From an uncultured Paracoccaceae bacterium (GTDB lineage Bacteria > Pseudomonadota > Alphaproteobacteria > Rhodobacterales > Rhodobacteraceae), in contig CANMDE010000003.1 of NCBI GenBank assembly GCA_947496535.1, positions 186,001-250,000 of the forward strand: a stretch of DNA of 64,000 nucleotides, written 5' to 3'. The notes beneath the pieces were generated by a model that saw nothing but the letters and a program-made list of their open reading frames with translations, did no database searches and was not told the origin of the DNA. The position numbers and the translations under genes were made by a program. Shown here one piece after another: positions 1-8,146 of this stretch (positions are counted from its first letter, which is position 1; each line of letters begins with the position of its first letter).

Positions 1-280
1 GTAGACGCATCACGTCTGCTTGGCCACTTTCGTAGTAGTGGGCGCGGCCACCAAAAACAGCGACACGGACGCCTTCTAGATCACCAATTACCAGATTTGG
101 GTTGTGACCTGATACGCTCGTATGGGGGAAGCCCTGCAACTCGGCATAAGGAATGGCTACGCCTTCGACGCTGTCGGCAATATGACCCAGACCTGAGCCA
201 AGGATCAGCCCGATTCTGACCGGGGTATCTCCTGCCAATTGCTGGACCTTTGAAGTCAGCGCTTCAGCGTTCTTTGACAT
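1..280 (-). CDS. Purine nucleoside phosphorylase, N-terminal part (cut by window edge)
   Basis: This is the first 93 codons of a purine nucleoside phosphorylase, which splits purine nucleosides with phosphate into base and ribose 1-phosphate in the cytoplasm. The visible residues contain the family's phosphate-loop motif LILGSGLGHIADSV, then GFPHTSVSGHNPNLV and FGGRAHYYE, as in the trimeric PNP/xanthosine phosphorylase family. The ATG at 278-280 follows a strong ribosome site (GGAGG, 8 bases upstream) and overlaps the end of the upstream permease gene by 17 bp. It is therefore the next gene of the nucleoside ABC transporter operon, and the imported nucleoside would be its substrate. The C-terminus lies beyond base 1, so full length and substrate preference cannot be judged. 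Confidence 0.9.
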   Translation of the reverse strand, partial: MSKNAEALTSKVQQLAGDTPVRIGLILGSGLGHIADSVEGVAIPYAELQGFPHTSVSGHNPNLVIGDLEGVRVAVFGGRAHYYESGQADVMRL

Positions 281-1232
281 AGGGTTCTCCTCCAGCGCGC
301 GGCGGAATAGCTTTGCCCACGAAGCCAGCCAAAATCACAACTGTCAGGATATAAGGCAATACGTCGAGTAATTGACCATTCACCTGAAAATTCAAGGCGC
401 GGGTTATAACGTCTGGTCGCAAGGATAGAGCTTGCAGGAACCCGAAAAGCAGACAAGCATAAAGCGCGTACCAAGGCCGCCACTTTGCGAAAATCAGGGC
501 GGCAAGCGCAATATAGCCGCGCCCTGCGCTCATATCCTTCACAAAACCGGCCTGTAAAGCGGTGGCAAGATAGGCGCCAGCAATACCGCAAAGCACGCCG
601 CAAATGGCCACCGCCGCATAACGTAACCCGATGACGGACACACCTGCAGTATCGACCGCTGCTGGGTTTTCACCCACTGCTCGCAGGCGCAGCCCAAAGC
701 GCGTGCGATAAAGGATCCACCACGTTATAGGCACCATTAGAATAGCCAGATAAACAAGAGGGGTGTGCCCCGAAATCAATTGAAAATAAATTGGACCAAT
801 CACAGGAACGTCACGCAACGCTTCTGCAAAGGGTAAAGTAATGGGGTTAAACCGGGCACCACCTGATAATTGGGGTGTACGGCCACCTTGAGCGAACCAG
901 CTTTGGGCGATCACCACCGTCAGACCGGCTGCAAGAAAGTTGATGGCCACACCGGAAATCAGTTGGTTCCCACGAAAGGTGATAGAAGCCAGGCCATGGA
1001 TAATGGAAAGGGCAATGGATGCTCCAATGCCAGCGAAAAGTCCCAACCACACCGACCCACTAACTGCCGCTATTGCTGCGGATAGGAACGCCGCCGCCAG
1101 CATCTTCCCTTCCAACCCGATATCAAAGATACCGGCCCGCTCTGAAAACAGACCTGCAAGGCATGCCAGCAGCAGAGGGGTCGCCAGACGCACCGTGGCG
1201 TCCAGCATTTGTAGAAGGGTCGCAAAGTCCAT
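264..1232 (-). CDS. Nucleoside ABC transporter permease (second permease, NupQ-like)
   Basis: This 322-residue integral membrane protein belongs to the branched-chain amino acid/ribose/BMP-type permease family (BPD_transp_2). It has about eight to ten hydrophobic segments and the typical cytoplasmic loop with RAVGENPAAVDTAGVSV (about residue 180), which contacts the ATPase. It is the second, shorter permease subunit of the purine nucleoside importer. Its ATG directly abuts the stop codon of the small unknown gene upstream (TAAATG), and its 3' end overlaps the phosphorylase start by 17 bp, so translation of the three genes is probably coupled. Substrate is inferred from the BMP-type binding protein and the phosphorylase in the same operon. 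Confidence 0.9.
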   Translation of the reverse strand: MDFATLLQMLDATVRLATPLLLACLAGLFSERAGIFDIGLEGKMLAAAFLSAAIAAVSGSVWLGLFAGIGASIALSIIHGLASITFRGNQLISGVAINFLAAGLTVVIAQSWFAQGGRTPQLSGGARFNPITLPFAEALRDVPVIGPIYFQLISGHTPLVYLAILMVPITWWILYRTRFGLRLRAVGENPAAVDTAGVSVIGLRYAAVAICGVLCGIAGAYLATALQAGFVKDMSAGRGYIALAALIFAKWRPWYALYACLLFGFLQALSLRPDVITRALNFQVNGQLLDVLPYILTVVILAGFVGKAIPPRAGGEPYVKER

Positions 1233-1658
1233 TTAGGCCGCTTTCTCCATAAGGAATGGGAACAAAGCAAAGAACCGGTCCGCGACTTCTGGGTTGCGCC
1301 GCAAAGCAGCCTCAGCTTCGGCTTGTGTGATATCGACTGCTTGTGTCTTGTCACGCCGCAGAAAGAACTGCAGCCCAAGCATCGCGTCAAACCGATCATC
1401 GGTGATGAAGGGATCATGCGGAATACGACGCATCACTTCTTCATTAGGGCGGAACACACTTGCCGGTTTTTGTAACGCGAGCAAAGCCACCAAATGCGAT
1501 GGAACGTCACCATTGGGGGTTTGCGCGATGACATGATGAATCCACTTATGCAACTCATCCATTGTGATCATACCTAGTGCGAGACAGCTTAGGACAAAGC
1601 CCAGATCAGCCCCATCATCGTCCTCGATACCTACTTTAAATGGTCCTGCCATTGTCAT
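1233..1658 (-). CDS. Unknown 141-residue protein inside the nucleoside transporter operon
   Basis: I do not recognise a family. The protein is soluble, helical in character and mildly acidic, without signal peptide or membrane segment. It begins MTMAGPFKVGIEDDDGADLG, and the middle holds a run of short helices (LSCLALGMITMDELHKWIHH). It sits between the two permease genes with no space to spare: its start is 2 bp past the upstream permease stop with a GAGGAG ribosome site, and its stop abuts the next ATG. That placement argues for a role linked to the transporter, for example assembly or regulation, but this is inference from position only. Confidence 0.75.
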   Translation of the reverse strand: MTMAGPFKVGIEDDDGADLGFVLSCLALGMITMDELHKWIHHVIAQTPNGDVPSHLVALLALQKPASVFRPNEEVMRRIPHDPFITDDRFDAMLGLQFFLRRDKTQAVDITQAEAEAALRRNPEVADRFFALFPFLMEKAA

Positions 1659-1660
1659 TT

Positions 1661-2749
1661 TTATGCTCTCCTCATTGCCAGGAATAGCCGCTCGAGCGGC
1701 ATGCGCACCATGTTATCCAGTGCGCCCGTGAACAGGATCACCAATGCCTGTATTACGATGATCAATTCACGGGGGATCGACGTCCATAGGGCGAGTTCTG
1801 CGCCGCCTTGATATAGAAAGCCGAAAAGAAGGGCCGCAAGAAACACCCCAAAGGGATGGCTGCGCCCCATAAGTGCGACGGCGATGCCGATAAAGCCCGC
1901 CCCCTCCACTGCGTTCAGGACCAGCCGTTCGGCCTCGCCCTGTACGTTGTTGATGGCCATCATGCCGGCGAGTGCGCCTGAGATAAGCATGGAAACCATG
2001 ATGATTTTGGTCGGACTGATGCCCGCGTATTTAGCGGCGGATTCCGAATGTCCGAAGGACCGGATTTCATAACCCAGCCGAGTCCGCCAGATCAGCGCCC
2101 AAAGACCAATACAGGCGGCAATCGCGACGAAAAAGGTTACATTGGCAGGTGCACCTCGAAATAGCGCGGTCTCACCGAAGCTGAACATATCTTGAAAAGA
2201 CGGCAAATGCGTGGCTTCCGGGAAACGAGCCGATGCGGGCTCCATTGATCCTTGTACTTTCAACGTCCCGATCAGCATGTAGTTCAACAAAGCGGCGGCG
2301 ATAAAGTTGAACATGATTGTAGTGATCACGATGTGGCTGCCACGCTTTGCCTGCAAAAATGCTGGGATTGCGGCCCATGCGGCCCCGAAAAGCGCTGCTC
2401 CCACTGCAGCACCGACCAGCGCAAGCGTCCAATGTGGCCAAGGGATGTATAGGCACACCAGGGCAACGCCAAGACCACCCAGCAGGGCCTGCCCTTCGCC
2501 CCCAATATTGAACATCCGGGCATGAAAGGCGATGGCGACGGCCAGTCCTGTGAAAATGAAGTTTGTTGCGTAGTAGAGCGTATAACCCCAGCCATAAGTG
2601 GAGCCCAAAGAGCCTTGGACCATAAGAACCAGGGCGTCCCATGGGTTTTCCCCGATCGCAAGGATCACCATGGCCGAAAGCATAGCCGCCAGCAAAATCG
2701 AGATTAGCGGGATCAGGATCACATCCGCCCATTTTGGCATGACGTCCAT
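1661..2749 (-). CDS. Nucleoside ABC transporter permease (first permease, NupP-like)
   Basis: This 362-residue membrane protein is the larger permease subunit of the BMP-type nucleoside importer (BPD_transp_2 family). It shows many hydrophobic helices, the ARMFNIGGEGQALLGG signature near residue 90, and the coupling loop EIRSFGHSESAAKYAGIS. The reading frame stays open upstream to 2779, but I place the start at the ATG at 2749 because a near-perfect ribosome site (AAGGAGG, 2759-2765) lies nine bases before it; the protein then begins MDVMPKWADVIL. This leaves a 4-bp gap to the ATPase stop. Order and spacing indicate a single transcript with the ATPase. Confidence 0.9.
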   Translation of the reverse strand: MDVMPKWADVILIPLISILLAAMLSAMVILAIGENPWDALVLMVQGSLGSTYGWGYTLYYATNFIFTGLAVAIAFHARMFNIGGEGQALLGGLGVALVCLYIPWPHWTLALVGAAVGAALFGAAWAAIPAFLQAKRGSHIVITTIMFNFIAAALLNYMLIGTLKVQGSMEPASARFPEATHLPSFQDMFSFGETALFRGAPANVTFFVAIAACIGLWALIWRTRLGYEIRSFGHSESAAKYAGISPTKIIMVSMLISGALAGMMAINNVQGEAERLVLNAVEGAGFIGIAVALMGRSHPFGVFLAALLFGFLYQGGAELALWTSIPRELIIVIQALVILFTGALDNMVRMPLERLFLAMRRA

Positions 2750-2753
2750 CGCG

Positions 2754-4358
2754 TCAAACCTCCTTGCGAGCGTCACCACCGGCAGTGGCCAAATTGGCCT
2801 CCACCGCTTCGTGTAACGGTCCGCGTGGCTCGGTTGTTATCCCTGCCATCAGCAGGCCAAGCTCTTTTTCATCGGTTTCTTGAGGCATCCGCTCGCCCAT
2901 TATTTTTCCGTCAAACATAACAGCGATGCGATCGGACAGCGACAAAATCTCTTCCAACTCGACTGAAACCAGCAAAATTGCTTTGCCCTGATCCCTTAGT
3001 GCAACAATCTGTTGGTGGATGAATTCGATCGCACCAATATCCACACCGCGTGTTGGCTGACCAACAAGCAGTAGATCGGGATTACGCTCAATCTCTCGGG
3101 CGAGGACAATTTTCTGCTGATTTCCACCAGAAAAGCTCTTGGCCTCAAGGTTCGGATCGGGTGGGCGTACGTCGAAACGTGCCATCTTTTCTTCTGTATC
3201 GCGCTTGAGTGCGGCGTTATCCATGAAAAGCCGCGACCGCTGGTAATGATCGGCATGATGGTAGCCAAAGCCGGTGTTCTCCCAGGCATGAAAATCCATA
3301 ATCAAACCCTCGCGCTGCCGATCTTCTGGCACATGCGCGATGCCACGCTTGCGGCGGCTCTGACCATCAGATTTAGCGCCGGTCAGATCAATCTCTTCGC
3401 CGTTAACCAATACTTTACCTGTAGCCTTTTCGTAGCCGCCAAGCACTTCCAACAGTTCTGATTGTCCGTTCCCGGCGACCCCTGCGATCCCTAGAATTTC
3501 ACCCGCATGTACATCGAAACTGATACCTTTCAGCCGATGTACGCCCTTGTCGTCGGTCACTTTCAGGTCTTGGACTTCCAGAATCTTCCTTCCAATTTGC
3601 GCCGGCGCCTTGTCCACACGCAATAAGACCTTGCGACCGACCATCAATTCCGCAAGCTCAGCCGGGTTCGTATCAGCCGTCTTGACCGTCGCTGTCATCT
3701 CGCCCCGTCGCATCACGCTGACCGTATCGGTGATTTCCATGATTTCGCGCAGTTTGTGTGTGATCAGAATAATCGTTTTCCCCTCGCGCCGCAGATTTTC
3801 AAGAATGCGGAACAGATGATCGGCCTCTGCCGGGGTCAGCACGCCTGTCGGCTCATCAAGGATCAGGATATCCGCCTTGCGGTATAGCGCCTTGAGTATC
3901 TCCACCCGCTGTTGCATCCCCACGCCGACATCCTGAATAATGGCATCGGGGTCCACATTGAGCTCATACTCTTCGGCCAGGTTCTTCAGTTCACGCCGTG
4001 CACGGGCCAGCGAGGGGCGCAACATGGCGCTGTCCTCAGCGCCGAGTACGACATTCTCAAGCACCGTAAAGTTCTCGACCAGTTTGAAGTGCTGGAACAC
4101 CATTCCGATCCCCGCAGCGATGGCTGCTTGACTATCAGGAATTGCAGTTTTGCGACCTGAAATATAGATTTCGCCCGCATCAGCCTTGTAAAAACCGTAC
4201 AAAATTGACATTAGCGTCGATTTGCCCGCGCCATTCTCGCCAATAATACCGTGGATCGTTCCCGGCATAACCCTTATCGAAATGTCTTTGTTGGCTTGTA
4301 CGGGGCCAAAGGCTTTTGAGATTCCCTTTAACTCGATCGCGGGGGCTTGGTCTGTCAT
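2754..4358 (-). CDS. Nucleoside ABC transporter ATPase (NupO-like, two nucleotide-binding domains)
   Basis: This 534-residue cytoplasmic protein carries two ABC ATPase domains in tandem, as in sugar and nucleoside importers. The first domain has Walker A GENGAGKST, Q-loop and Walker B ILILDEPTGVLTPAEAD. The second has a degenerate Walker A (GIAGVAGNGQSELLE), signature FSGGNQQKIVLAREI and LLLVGQPTRGVDIGA. One fully active and one degenerate site is normal for this family. The start is set at the ATG at 4358 (MTDQAPAIELKG), preceded by AAAGGTG; an upstream in-frame TTG at 4379 lies against a hairpin and is less likely. It powers uptake by the two permeases downstream. Confidence 0.92.
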   Translation of the reverse strand: MTDQAPAIELKGISKAFGPVQANKDISIRVMPGTIHGIIGENGAGKSTLMSILYGFYKADAGEIYISGRKTAIPDSQAAIAAGIGMVFQHFKLVENFTVLENVVLGAEDSAMLRPSLARARRELKNLAEEYELNVDPDAIIQDVGVGMQQRVEILKALYRKADILILDEPTGVLTPAEADHLFRILENLRREGKTIILITHKLREIMEITDTVSVMRRGEMTATVKTADTNPAELAELMVGRKVLLRVDKAPAQIGRKILEVQDLKVTDDKGVHRLKGISFDVHAGEILGIAGVAGNGQSELLEVLGGYEKATGKVLVNGEEIDLTGAKSDGQSRRKRGIAHVPEDRQREGLIMDFHAWENTGFGYHHADHYQRSRLFMDNAALKRDTEEKMARFDVRPPDPNLEAKSFSGGNQQKIVLAREIERNPDLLLVGQPTRGVDIGAIEFIHQQIVALRDQGKAILLVSVELEEILSLSDRIAVMFDGKIMGERMPQETDEKELGLLMAGITTEPRGPLHEAVEANLATAGGDARKEV

Positions 4359-4377
4359 TGGGGCACCTTTGGTATGC

Positions 4378-4408
4378 AAAAGGCCGCGCGGATCGTCTCG
4401 CGCGGCCT
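4378..4408 (-). terminator. Intra-operon hairpin with T-tract after the binding-protein gene
   Basis: A perfect 10-bp stem (arms 4381-4390 and 4399-4408, arm AGGCCGCGCG) with an 8-base loop is followed on the minus strand by only TTTT. It lies in the 78-bp gap between the binding-protein stop and the ATPase start. The short T-run suggests a leaky terminator or an mRNA-stabilising hairpin, which would give more binding protein than transporter, as is common for such operons. Confidence 0.7.
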
Positions 4409-4436
4409 CGTTTTCGTGTTGGCCTGAGTGGCTGGC

Positions 4437-5432
4437 TTAGAAGCTGAGCGCCGGGCAGCTTTCGTCGCTGGTATAGTCGTGCACACTCAGCGATCCCGAC
4501 GCGATTTCTGCAGCAGCTGCGTCAACGGCAGCCTTCATTTCGTCGGTCACTAGTTCCGCGTTGAATTCATCCAGTGCGTAACCCACACCTTCATTGGCCA
4601 CGCCCATGACGTTAAAGCCAACTTCAAGGTCTTCACCTTGGGACATCGCTTCGTAAACAGCGTTGTCGACACGCTTCATCATCGAGGTCAGAACCTCACC
4701 TGGGTGCAGGTAGTTCTGGTTGGCATCCACGCCGATGGACAGGATGTCTTCATCGGCAGCTGTTTGCAGCACGCCAACGCCAGTGCCACCGGCAGCAGCA
4801 AACACCACGTCAGAGCCTTGGCTGATCTGCGCCAGCGTCAGTTCAGACCCCTTCACTGGATCGTTCCAAGCCGCAGGTGTTGTTCCGGCCATGTTGGCAA
4901 TCACCGTCGCATCAGGGTTCACAGCCTTGGCACCTTCTGCATAACCGCATGCAAATTTGCGGATCAGCGGGATATCCATGCCGCCAATAAAGGAAACAGT
5001 ACCGGTTTCAGACGCCATCGCGGCCATCATGCCGACCAAATATGACCCTTCGTGCTCGTTGAACACAACGGAGCGTACATTCGGGGCCTCAACGACCATG
5101 TCGATGATTGCAAACTTTGTATCAGGGTAATCGGCAGCAACTTCCGCCAGAGGTGTCGCCCATGAAAACCCTGCCATGACGATAGGGTTCGCGCCAGATT
5201 CGGCAAAACGGCGGATCGCCTGCTCACGCTGTGCATCGGACTGAATTTCAACTTCGGCATAAGAACCGCCGGTTTCGTCAGCCCAACGCTGCGCGCCGTT
5301 ATAGGCGCTTTCGTTAAAGGATTTGTCGAATTTTCCGCCAAGATCAAAAAGAATAGCAGGATCAGCTGCCACACTGCCGGCCGTCAGGGCTAGTGCGGCA
5401 GATGCGCCAAGAAATGTTTTCATAAGGGTCAT
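4437..5432 (-). CDS. BMP-family nucleoside-binding periplasmic protein
   Basis: This 331-residue protein is a BmpA/PnrA-like solute-binding protein that would capture purine nucleosides in the periplasm for the ABC importer. It starts with a type I signal peptide (MTLMKTFLGASAALALTAG, cleavage near SVAADP); there is no lipobox cysteine, so it should be soluble. Family motifs are FDLGGKFDKSFNESAYNG at the mature N-terminus and VRSVVFNEHEGSYLVGMMAA, GGMDIPLIRKFACGYAEG. The open frame extends to 5531, but the ATG at 5432 has a GGGAG ribosome site and a proper signal peptide, so I use it. It is first in the operon; the promoter should lie in 5433-5618. Confidence 0.92.
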   Translation of the reverse strand: MTLMKTFLGASAALALTAGSVAADPAILFDLGGKFDKSFNESAYNGAQRWADETGGSYAEVEIQSDAQREQAIRRFAESGANPIVMAGFSWATPLAEVAADYPDTKFAIIDMVVEAPNVRSVVFNEHEGSYLVGMMAAMASETGTVSFIGGMDIPLIRKFACGYAEGAKAVNPDATVIANMAGTTPAAWNDPVKGSELTLAQISQGSDVVFAAAGGTGVGVLQTAADEDILSIGVDANQNYLHPGEVLTSMMKRVDNAVYEAMSQGEDLEVGFNVMGVANEGVGYALDEFNAELVTDEMKAAVDAAAAEIASGSLSVHDYTSDESCPALSF

Positions 5433-5618
5433 AGGTCTCTCCCAGGTCGTTACGCGAGGGTTTACATGCGCCACAGCGCCCCTCCAGTTAAGCCGAGCCG
5501 ATCTTTGTCGGGTCATCATCAGATAAGGCATCGGGTCGGCAGGAAGATCAACCGGTTTTTAAGGGTTTTTTGCACGTCGCCCATGCAAACGCGCGGTAAA
5601 CAGGCAGATAACGCTAGG

Positions 5619-6038
5619 TCAAGCGTTACCCAAACGCTTGCTGAGGACCAAGGCGGCAATAGGTGATGCATCCTTACGTTGATAATAACGAGGCCGGGAC
5701 CCGACCTGCTTATAACCTGCATGGGCATAAAGTTGGTGGGCTGCTGAGTTGTCCTCAGCTACCTCAAGAAAGACGCTGTTTGCTCCTGTGCTGGCCGCAC
5801 TTGCTTCGCCAGCTTTCAAAACAGCTCGAGCGAGTCCCAGACGTCGATAGCCCGGATGAGTAGCGAGCGTCAGCACTTCCGCCTCATCAAGCGTTACCCG
5901 AAGCAGCCCAAAAGATCGTACATCGCCGCAAAGTATCACACCGGTTTGGCTCAATAAACTTGCAAACGCCGCCTTTGACCATGCCTGTGGATCGGGGAAA
6001 GCAGCCGCATGAATTTTGGCAAGCTCATCCGGTGTCAC
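5619..6038 (-). CDS. rimI: Ribosomal-protein-alanine N-acetyltransferase-like GNAT (RimI)
   Basis: This 139-residue GNAT acetyltransferase is placed as RimI by its position directly after tsaB, a classic pairing. The acetyl-CoA binding signature [14 protein letters not shown] is at about residues 68-81, followed by VFLEVAEDNSAAHQLYAHAG, typical of RimI. The frame is open further upstream, but the GTG at 6036-6038 overlaps the tsaB stop as GTGA and gives the family's usual N-terminus (VTPDELAKIHAAAFP), so I choose it; no strong ribosome site is seen, consistent with coupling. RimI acetylates the N-terminus of ribosomal protein S18 in E. coli; the substrate here is not shown. Confidence 0.85.
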   Translation of the reverse strand: MTPDELAKIHAAAFPDPQAWSKAAFASLLSQTGVILCGDVRSFGLLRVTLDEAEVLTLATHPGYRRLGLARAVLKAGEASAASTGANSVFLEVAEDNSAAHQLYAHAGYKQVGSRPRYYQRKDASPIAALVLSKRLGNA

Positions 6039-6694
6039 GACAAAATCATTGGCGCGGGATCGCGAGGCGGCGCGGCGTCGGCACTTCGTATGTAGAGTGG
6101 CGAAGGGTGGCCATGATCCTGTTTCAGGCGTGTTACCGTCAAACGCACCATGCCTTCTATGAAGCTGCATACGGGTTCTACCGTTTTGTATCCCGTGATC
6201 TGCGCGATTTCATCGGCAATTGGTCCAACAATTCGTGGTCTGAGGTCATCAAAACCTTGTGGAAAGTCCTGGCGGGTCAACGCGCAGATTGCGGGTGGCA
6301 TGTCTATATCATTTGCCAAAACCTGAACGTAGGCGTGTTCCCTTCGCGCGTCGAGGCAGGATACAAGCGGGTCTTCGAGTCCGAATGCCTGCGCTTCCAG
6401 CATCGACACGCCAATAGCTGGCTTTCGAAGTGCCAGCGCCAATCCTCGCGCAGCGGCCACCGAAATTCGAATACCGGTGAAGTTTCCCGGTCCAACGCCG
6501 ACACCAATCGCATCTAGATCCGACCAATTGAGACCCCCATCCGTTAACATCTCTTCCAGCATCGGCATAAGATGCTCGGCCTGACCTTTGGTCATTTCGT
6601 CAACGCGGGTCACAACGCGGTCGCCCAATAACAAAGCGGCGGCGCAATGCGCCGCCGATGTGTCAAATGCAATTAGTATAGGTTCAGGCAGCAA
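6035..6694 (-). CDS. tsaB: tRNA N6-threonylcarbamoyladenosine synthesis protein TsaB
   Basis: TsaB is the ASKHA-fold partner of TsaD in making t6A at position 37 of ANN-decoding tRNAs. The protein shows ILIAFDTSAAHCAAALL at the start, then GQAEHLMPMLEEML and GVGVGPGNFTGIRISVAAARGLAL, the family's diagnostic segments. No ATG exists at the expected start. A TTG at 6692-6694, preceded by GAGGTG seven bases upstream and overlapping the Nfu gene by 11 bp, is the best choice (219 residues); a TTG at 6709 is the alternative. It overlaps rimI by 4 bp. Length is normal for alphaproteobacterial TsaB. Confidence 0.88.
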   Translation of the reverse strand: MLPEPILIAFDTSAAHCAAALLLGDRVVTRVDEMTKGQAEHLMPMLEEMLTDGGLNWSDLDAIGVGVGPGNFTGIRISVAAARGLALALRKPAIGVSMLEAQAFGLEDPLVSCLDARREHAYVQVLANDIDMPPAICALTRQDFPQGFDDLRPRIVGPIADEIAQITGYKTVEPVCSFIEGMVRLTVTRLKQDHGHPSPLYIRSADAAPPRDPAPMILS

Positions 6695-7247
6695 CCGGGC
6701 GCACCTCAACCACTTCAGGTATGTAGTGGCGCAGTAGGTTTTCGATCCCCATTTTCAGTGTCAGGGTCGATGATGGGCAGCCCGCGCAGGCGCCCTGCAT
6801 GTGTAAATACACGATGCCGCGGTCAAAGCCATGGAAGGTGATGTCGCCACCATCTTGTGCTACTGCCGGTCGAACGCGCGTATCCAAAAGCTCTTTGATC
6901 TGCCCCACAATCTCCGCATCCTCGCCAGAATGTTCCGCGTGGCCGCTGGCAGGATTGTGGTCATCCGCCATCACCGGCTGGCCGGACTGGTAGTGCTCCA
7001 TAATCGCACCCAAGATGCCGGGTTTGATATGATCCCATTCCACGTCGGTAGTTTTTGTGACGGTGACAAAATCGGATCCAAAGAAAACACCGCTTACACC
7101 GCCCGCCGCAAAAATACGCTGAGCAAGGGGCGAAGTCCCAGCGGCATCAGCGCTTGGAAAGTCAGCCGTCCCTACCTCAAGTACGGTCTGCCCGGGTAGG
7201 AATTTAAGCGTTGCGGGGTTTGGTGTGGATTCAGTCTGAATGAACAT
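6684..7247 (-). CDS. Nfu-type Fe-S cluster scaffold/carrier protein
   Basis: This 187-residue protein has an N-terminal Nfu_N domain (MFIQTESTPNPATLKFLPG) and a C-terminal NifU-like domain with the cluster-binding CxxC pair C154 and C157 (GACAGCPSSTLTLK). Such proteins bind and hand on [4Fe-4S] clusters in the cytoplasm. The ATG at 7247 gives the conserved N-terminus; an AAGGTTGGTCC ribosome site lies upstream. It is the first gene of a run with tsaB and rimI, which overlap one another. Confidence 0.92.
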   Translation of the reverse strand: MFIQTESTPNPATLKFLPGQTVLEVGTADFPSADAAGTSPLAQRIFAAGGVSGVFFGSDFVTVTKTTDVEWDHIKPGILGAIMEHYQSGQPVMADDHNPASGHAEHSGEDAEIVGQIKELLDTRVRPAVAQDGGDITFHGFDRGIVYLHMQGACAGCPSSTLTLKMGIENLLRHYIPEVVEVRPVAA

Positions 7248-7319
7248 TGGACCAACCTTTTTTGTCAGGCTTTAGATATGCGCTTCTGGTTGCGACAAGT
7301 CAAGGTTTGGAACGATTCT

Positions 7320-7359
7320 AAAAAGAGATGGCCATCACCCAAATAGGGAGATGGCCATC
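7320..7359 (-). terminator. Rho-independent terminator of the small periplasmic protein gene
   Basis: Two 14-base arms (7327-7340 and 7346-7359, containing the palindrome GATGGCCATC) pair with one mismatch around a 5-base loop. On the minus strand the stem is followed by TCTTTTT. It lies downstream of the gene ending at 7408 and before the Nfu gene promoter, so it separates the two transcripts. Confidence 0.8.
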
Positions 7360-7407
7360 AGGCTGTGTAGGGCAGGCTTCGCTTTACATGCTAAACCTGA
7401 ATAGCGC

Positions 7408-7740
7408 TTAGTTCACTTCGTACTGCTTTTCGGCAACGACCTGACCGTCAACTTTGATAACGGCGATAACATCACCGAGTGGCTTCTGCCCGAGATTCAC
7501 GTCGACATCGCTGTTTGCGCCGGCGTTCACTGAAGTCGTGCCCAAAAGGACGCCGGCTTCACCTGCCACTTCGTCGTAAATCTCTACAACGCCGTCACCA
7601 TCCGCACGGACCAAGCCGAGTTCAAGATTTGCGCTTTTGTCGAGGTGATCGCCATATTCGAAATAGTTGTCAGCGGCTGCGTATGTCGATGTAACTGCAA
7701 CTACTGCTGCGGCGGCGAGTACGATATTTTTAATAGACAT
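7408..7740 (-). CDS. Small secreted protein of unknown function
   Basis: This 110-residue protein has a clear signal peptide (MSIKNIVLAAAAVVAVTSTYA, cleavage near AAADN) and a mature part of about 88 residues rich in beta-type sequence (LELGLVRADGDGVVEIYDEV, GDVIAVIKVDGQVVAEKQY). I do not recognise a family. The ATG at 7740 follows AAAGGA by seven bases; the upstream open frame to 7806 lacks a ribosome site. It is flanked by its own terminator and a 400-bp upstream region, so it is a single-gene transcript. Periplasmic location is inferred from the signal peptide. Confidence 0.8.
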   Translation of the reverse strand: MSIKNIVLAAAAVVAVTSTYAAADNYFEYGDHLDKSANLELGLVRADGDGVVEIYDEVAGEAGVLLGTTSVNAGANSDVDVNLGQKPLGDVIAVIKVDGQVVAEKQYEVN

Positions 7741-8146
7741 GAACTGTCCTTTCTCAAATTTTTGCGCGGCGTAACTGCCGTGATGACTTTGAGTTAGACA
7801 CGACAATTGCTTCTGAAAAGGCTTAGAGCGATCACAAAAAATTGGGTGAATGTGAGTTGGTAAGCCGCTGTTTTTCAGACGGAAATTTCCATGCGGAACG
7901 TAGCTGTGTACTCATGCACCGAACCCGATCAAGCAACGCAAAAACGCGCAGGTTTTCGGCGAAACTGCGCCCGGAGCGATGATGCCGGCTGTTACAGCCA
8001 ATCACGTAACGCGCCCAGTAAGGTTCAGAATATTTTTGGGTAGCACGATATTTATGCGGCCAAAGTATGCATTTAGTGTCATGGCTCTTGCCGTTAAGGC
8101 CACAAACATCCGATAATTTAGCGCCGTAATGTAAAAATAACGTTGG
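7741..8146. other. Intergenic stretch without a supported gene
   Basis: This 406-bp stretch lies between the universal stress protein gene and the small secreted protein gene, both on the minus strand. It should hold the promoter of the latter and the 3' end of the former. A short hairpin (GGCTGTTACAGCC, near 7989-8001) is visible, but there is no T-tract. A 63-codon open frame at 8002-8193 has no ribosome site or recognisable sequence, and I do not call it. Confidence 0.6.

Noticed and set aside
5590..5625. Hairpin AACGCT/AGCGTT at the rimI stop as a terminator
   Set aside because: The stem is short and no T-tract follows on the minus strand.
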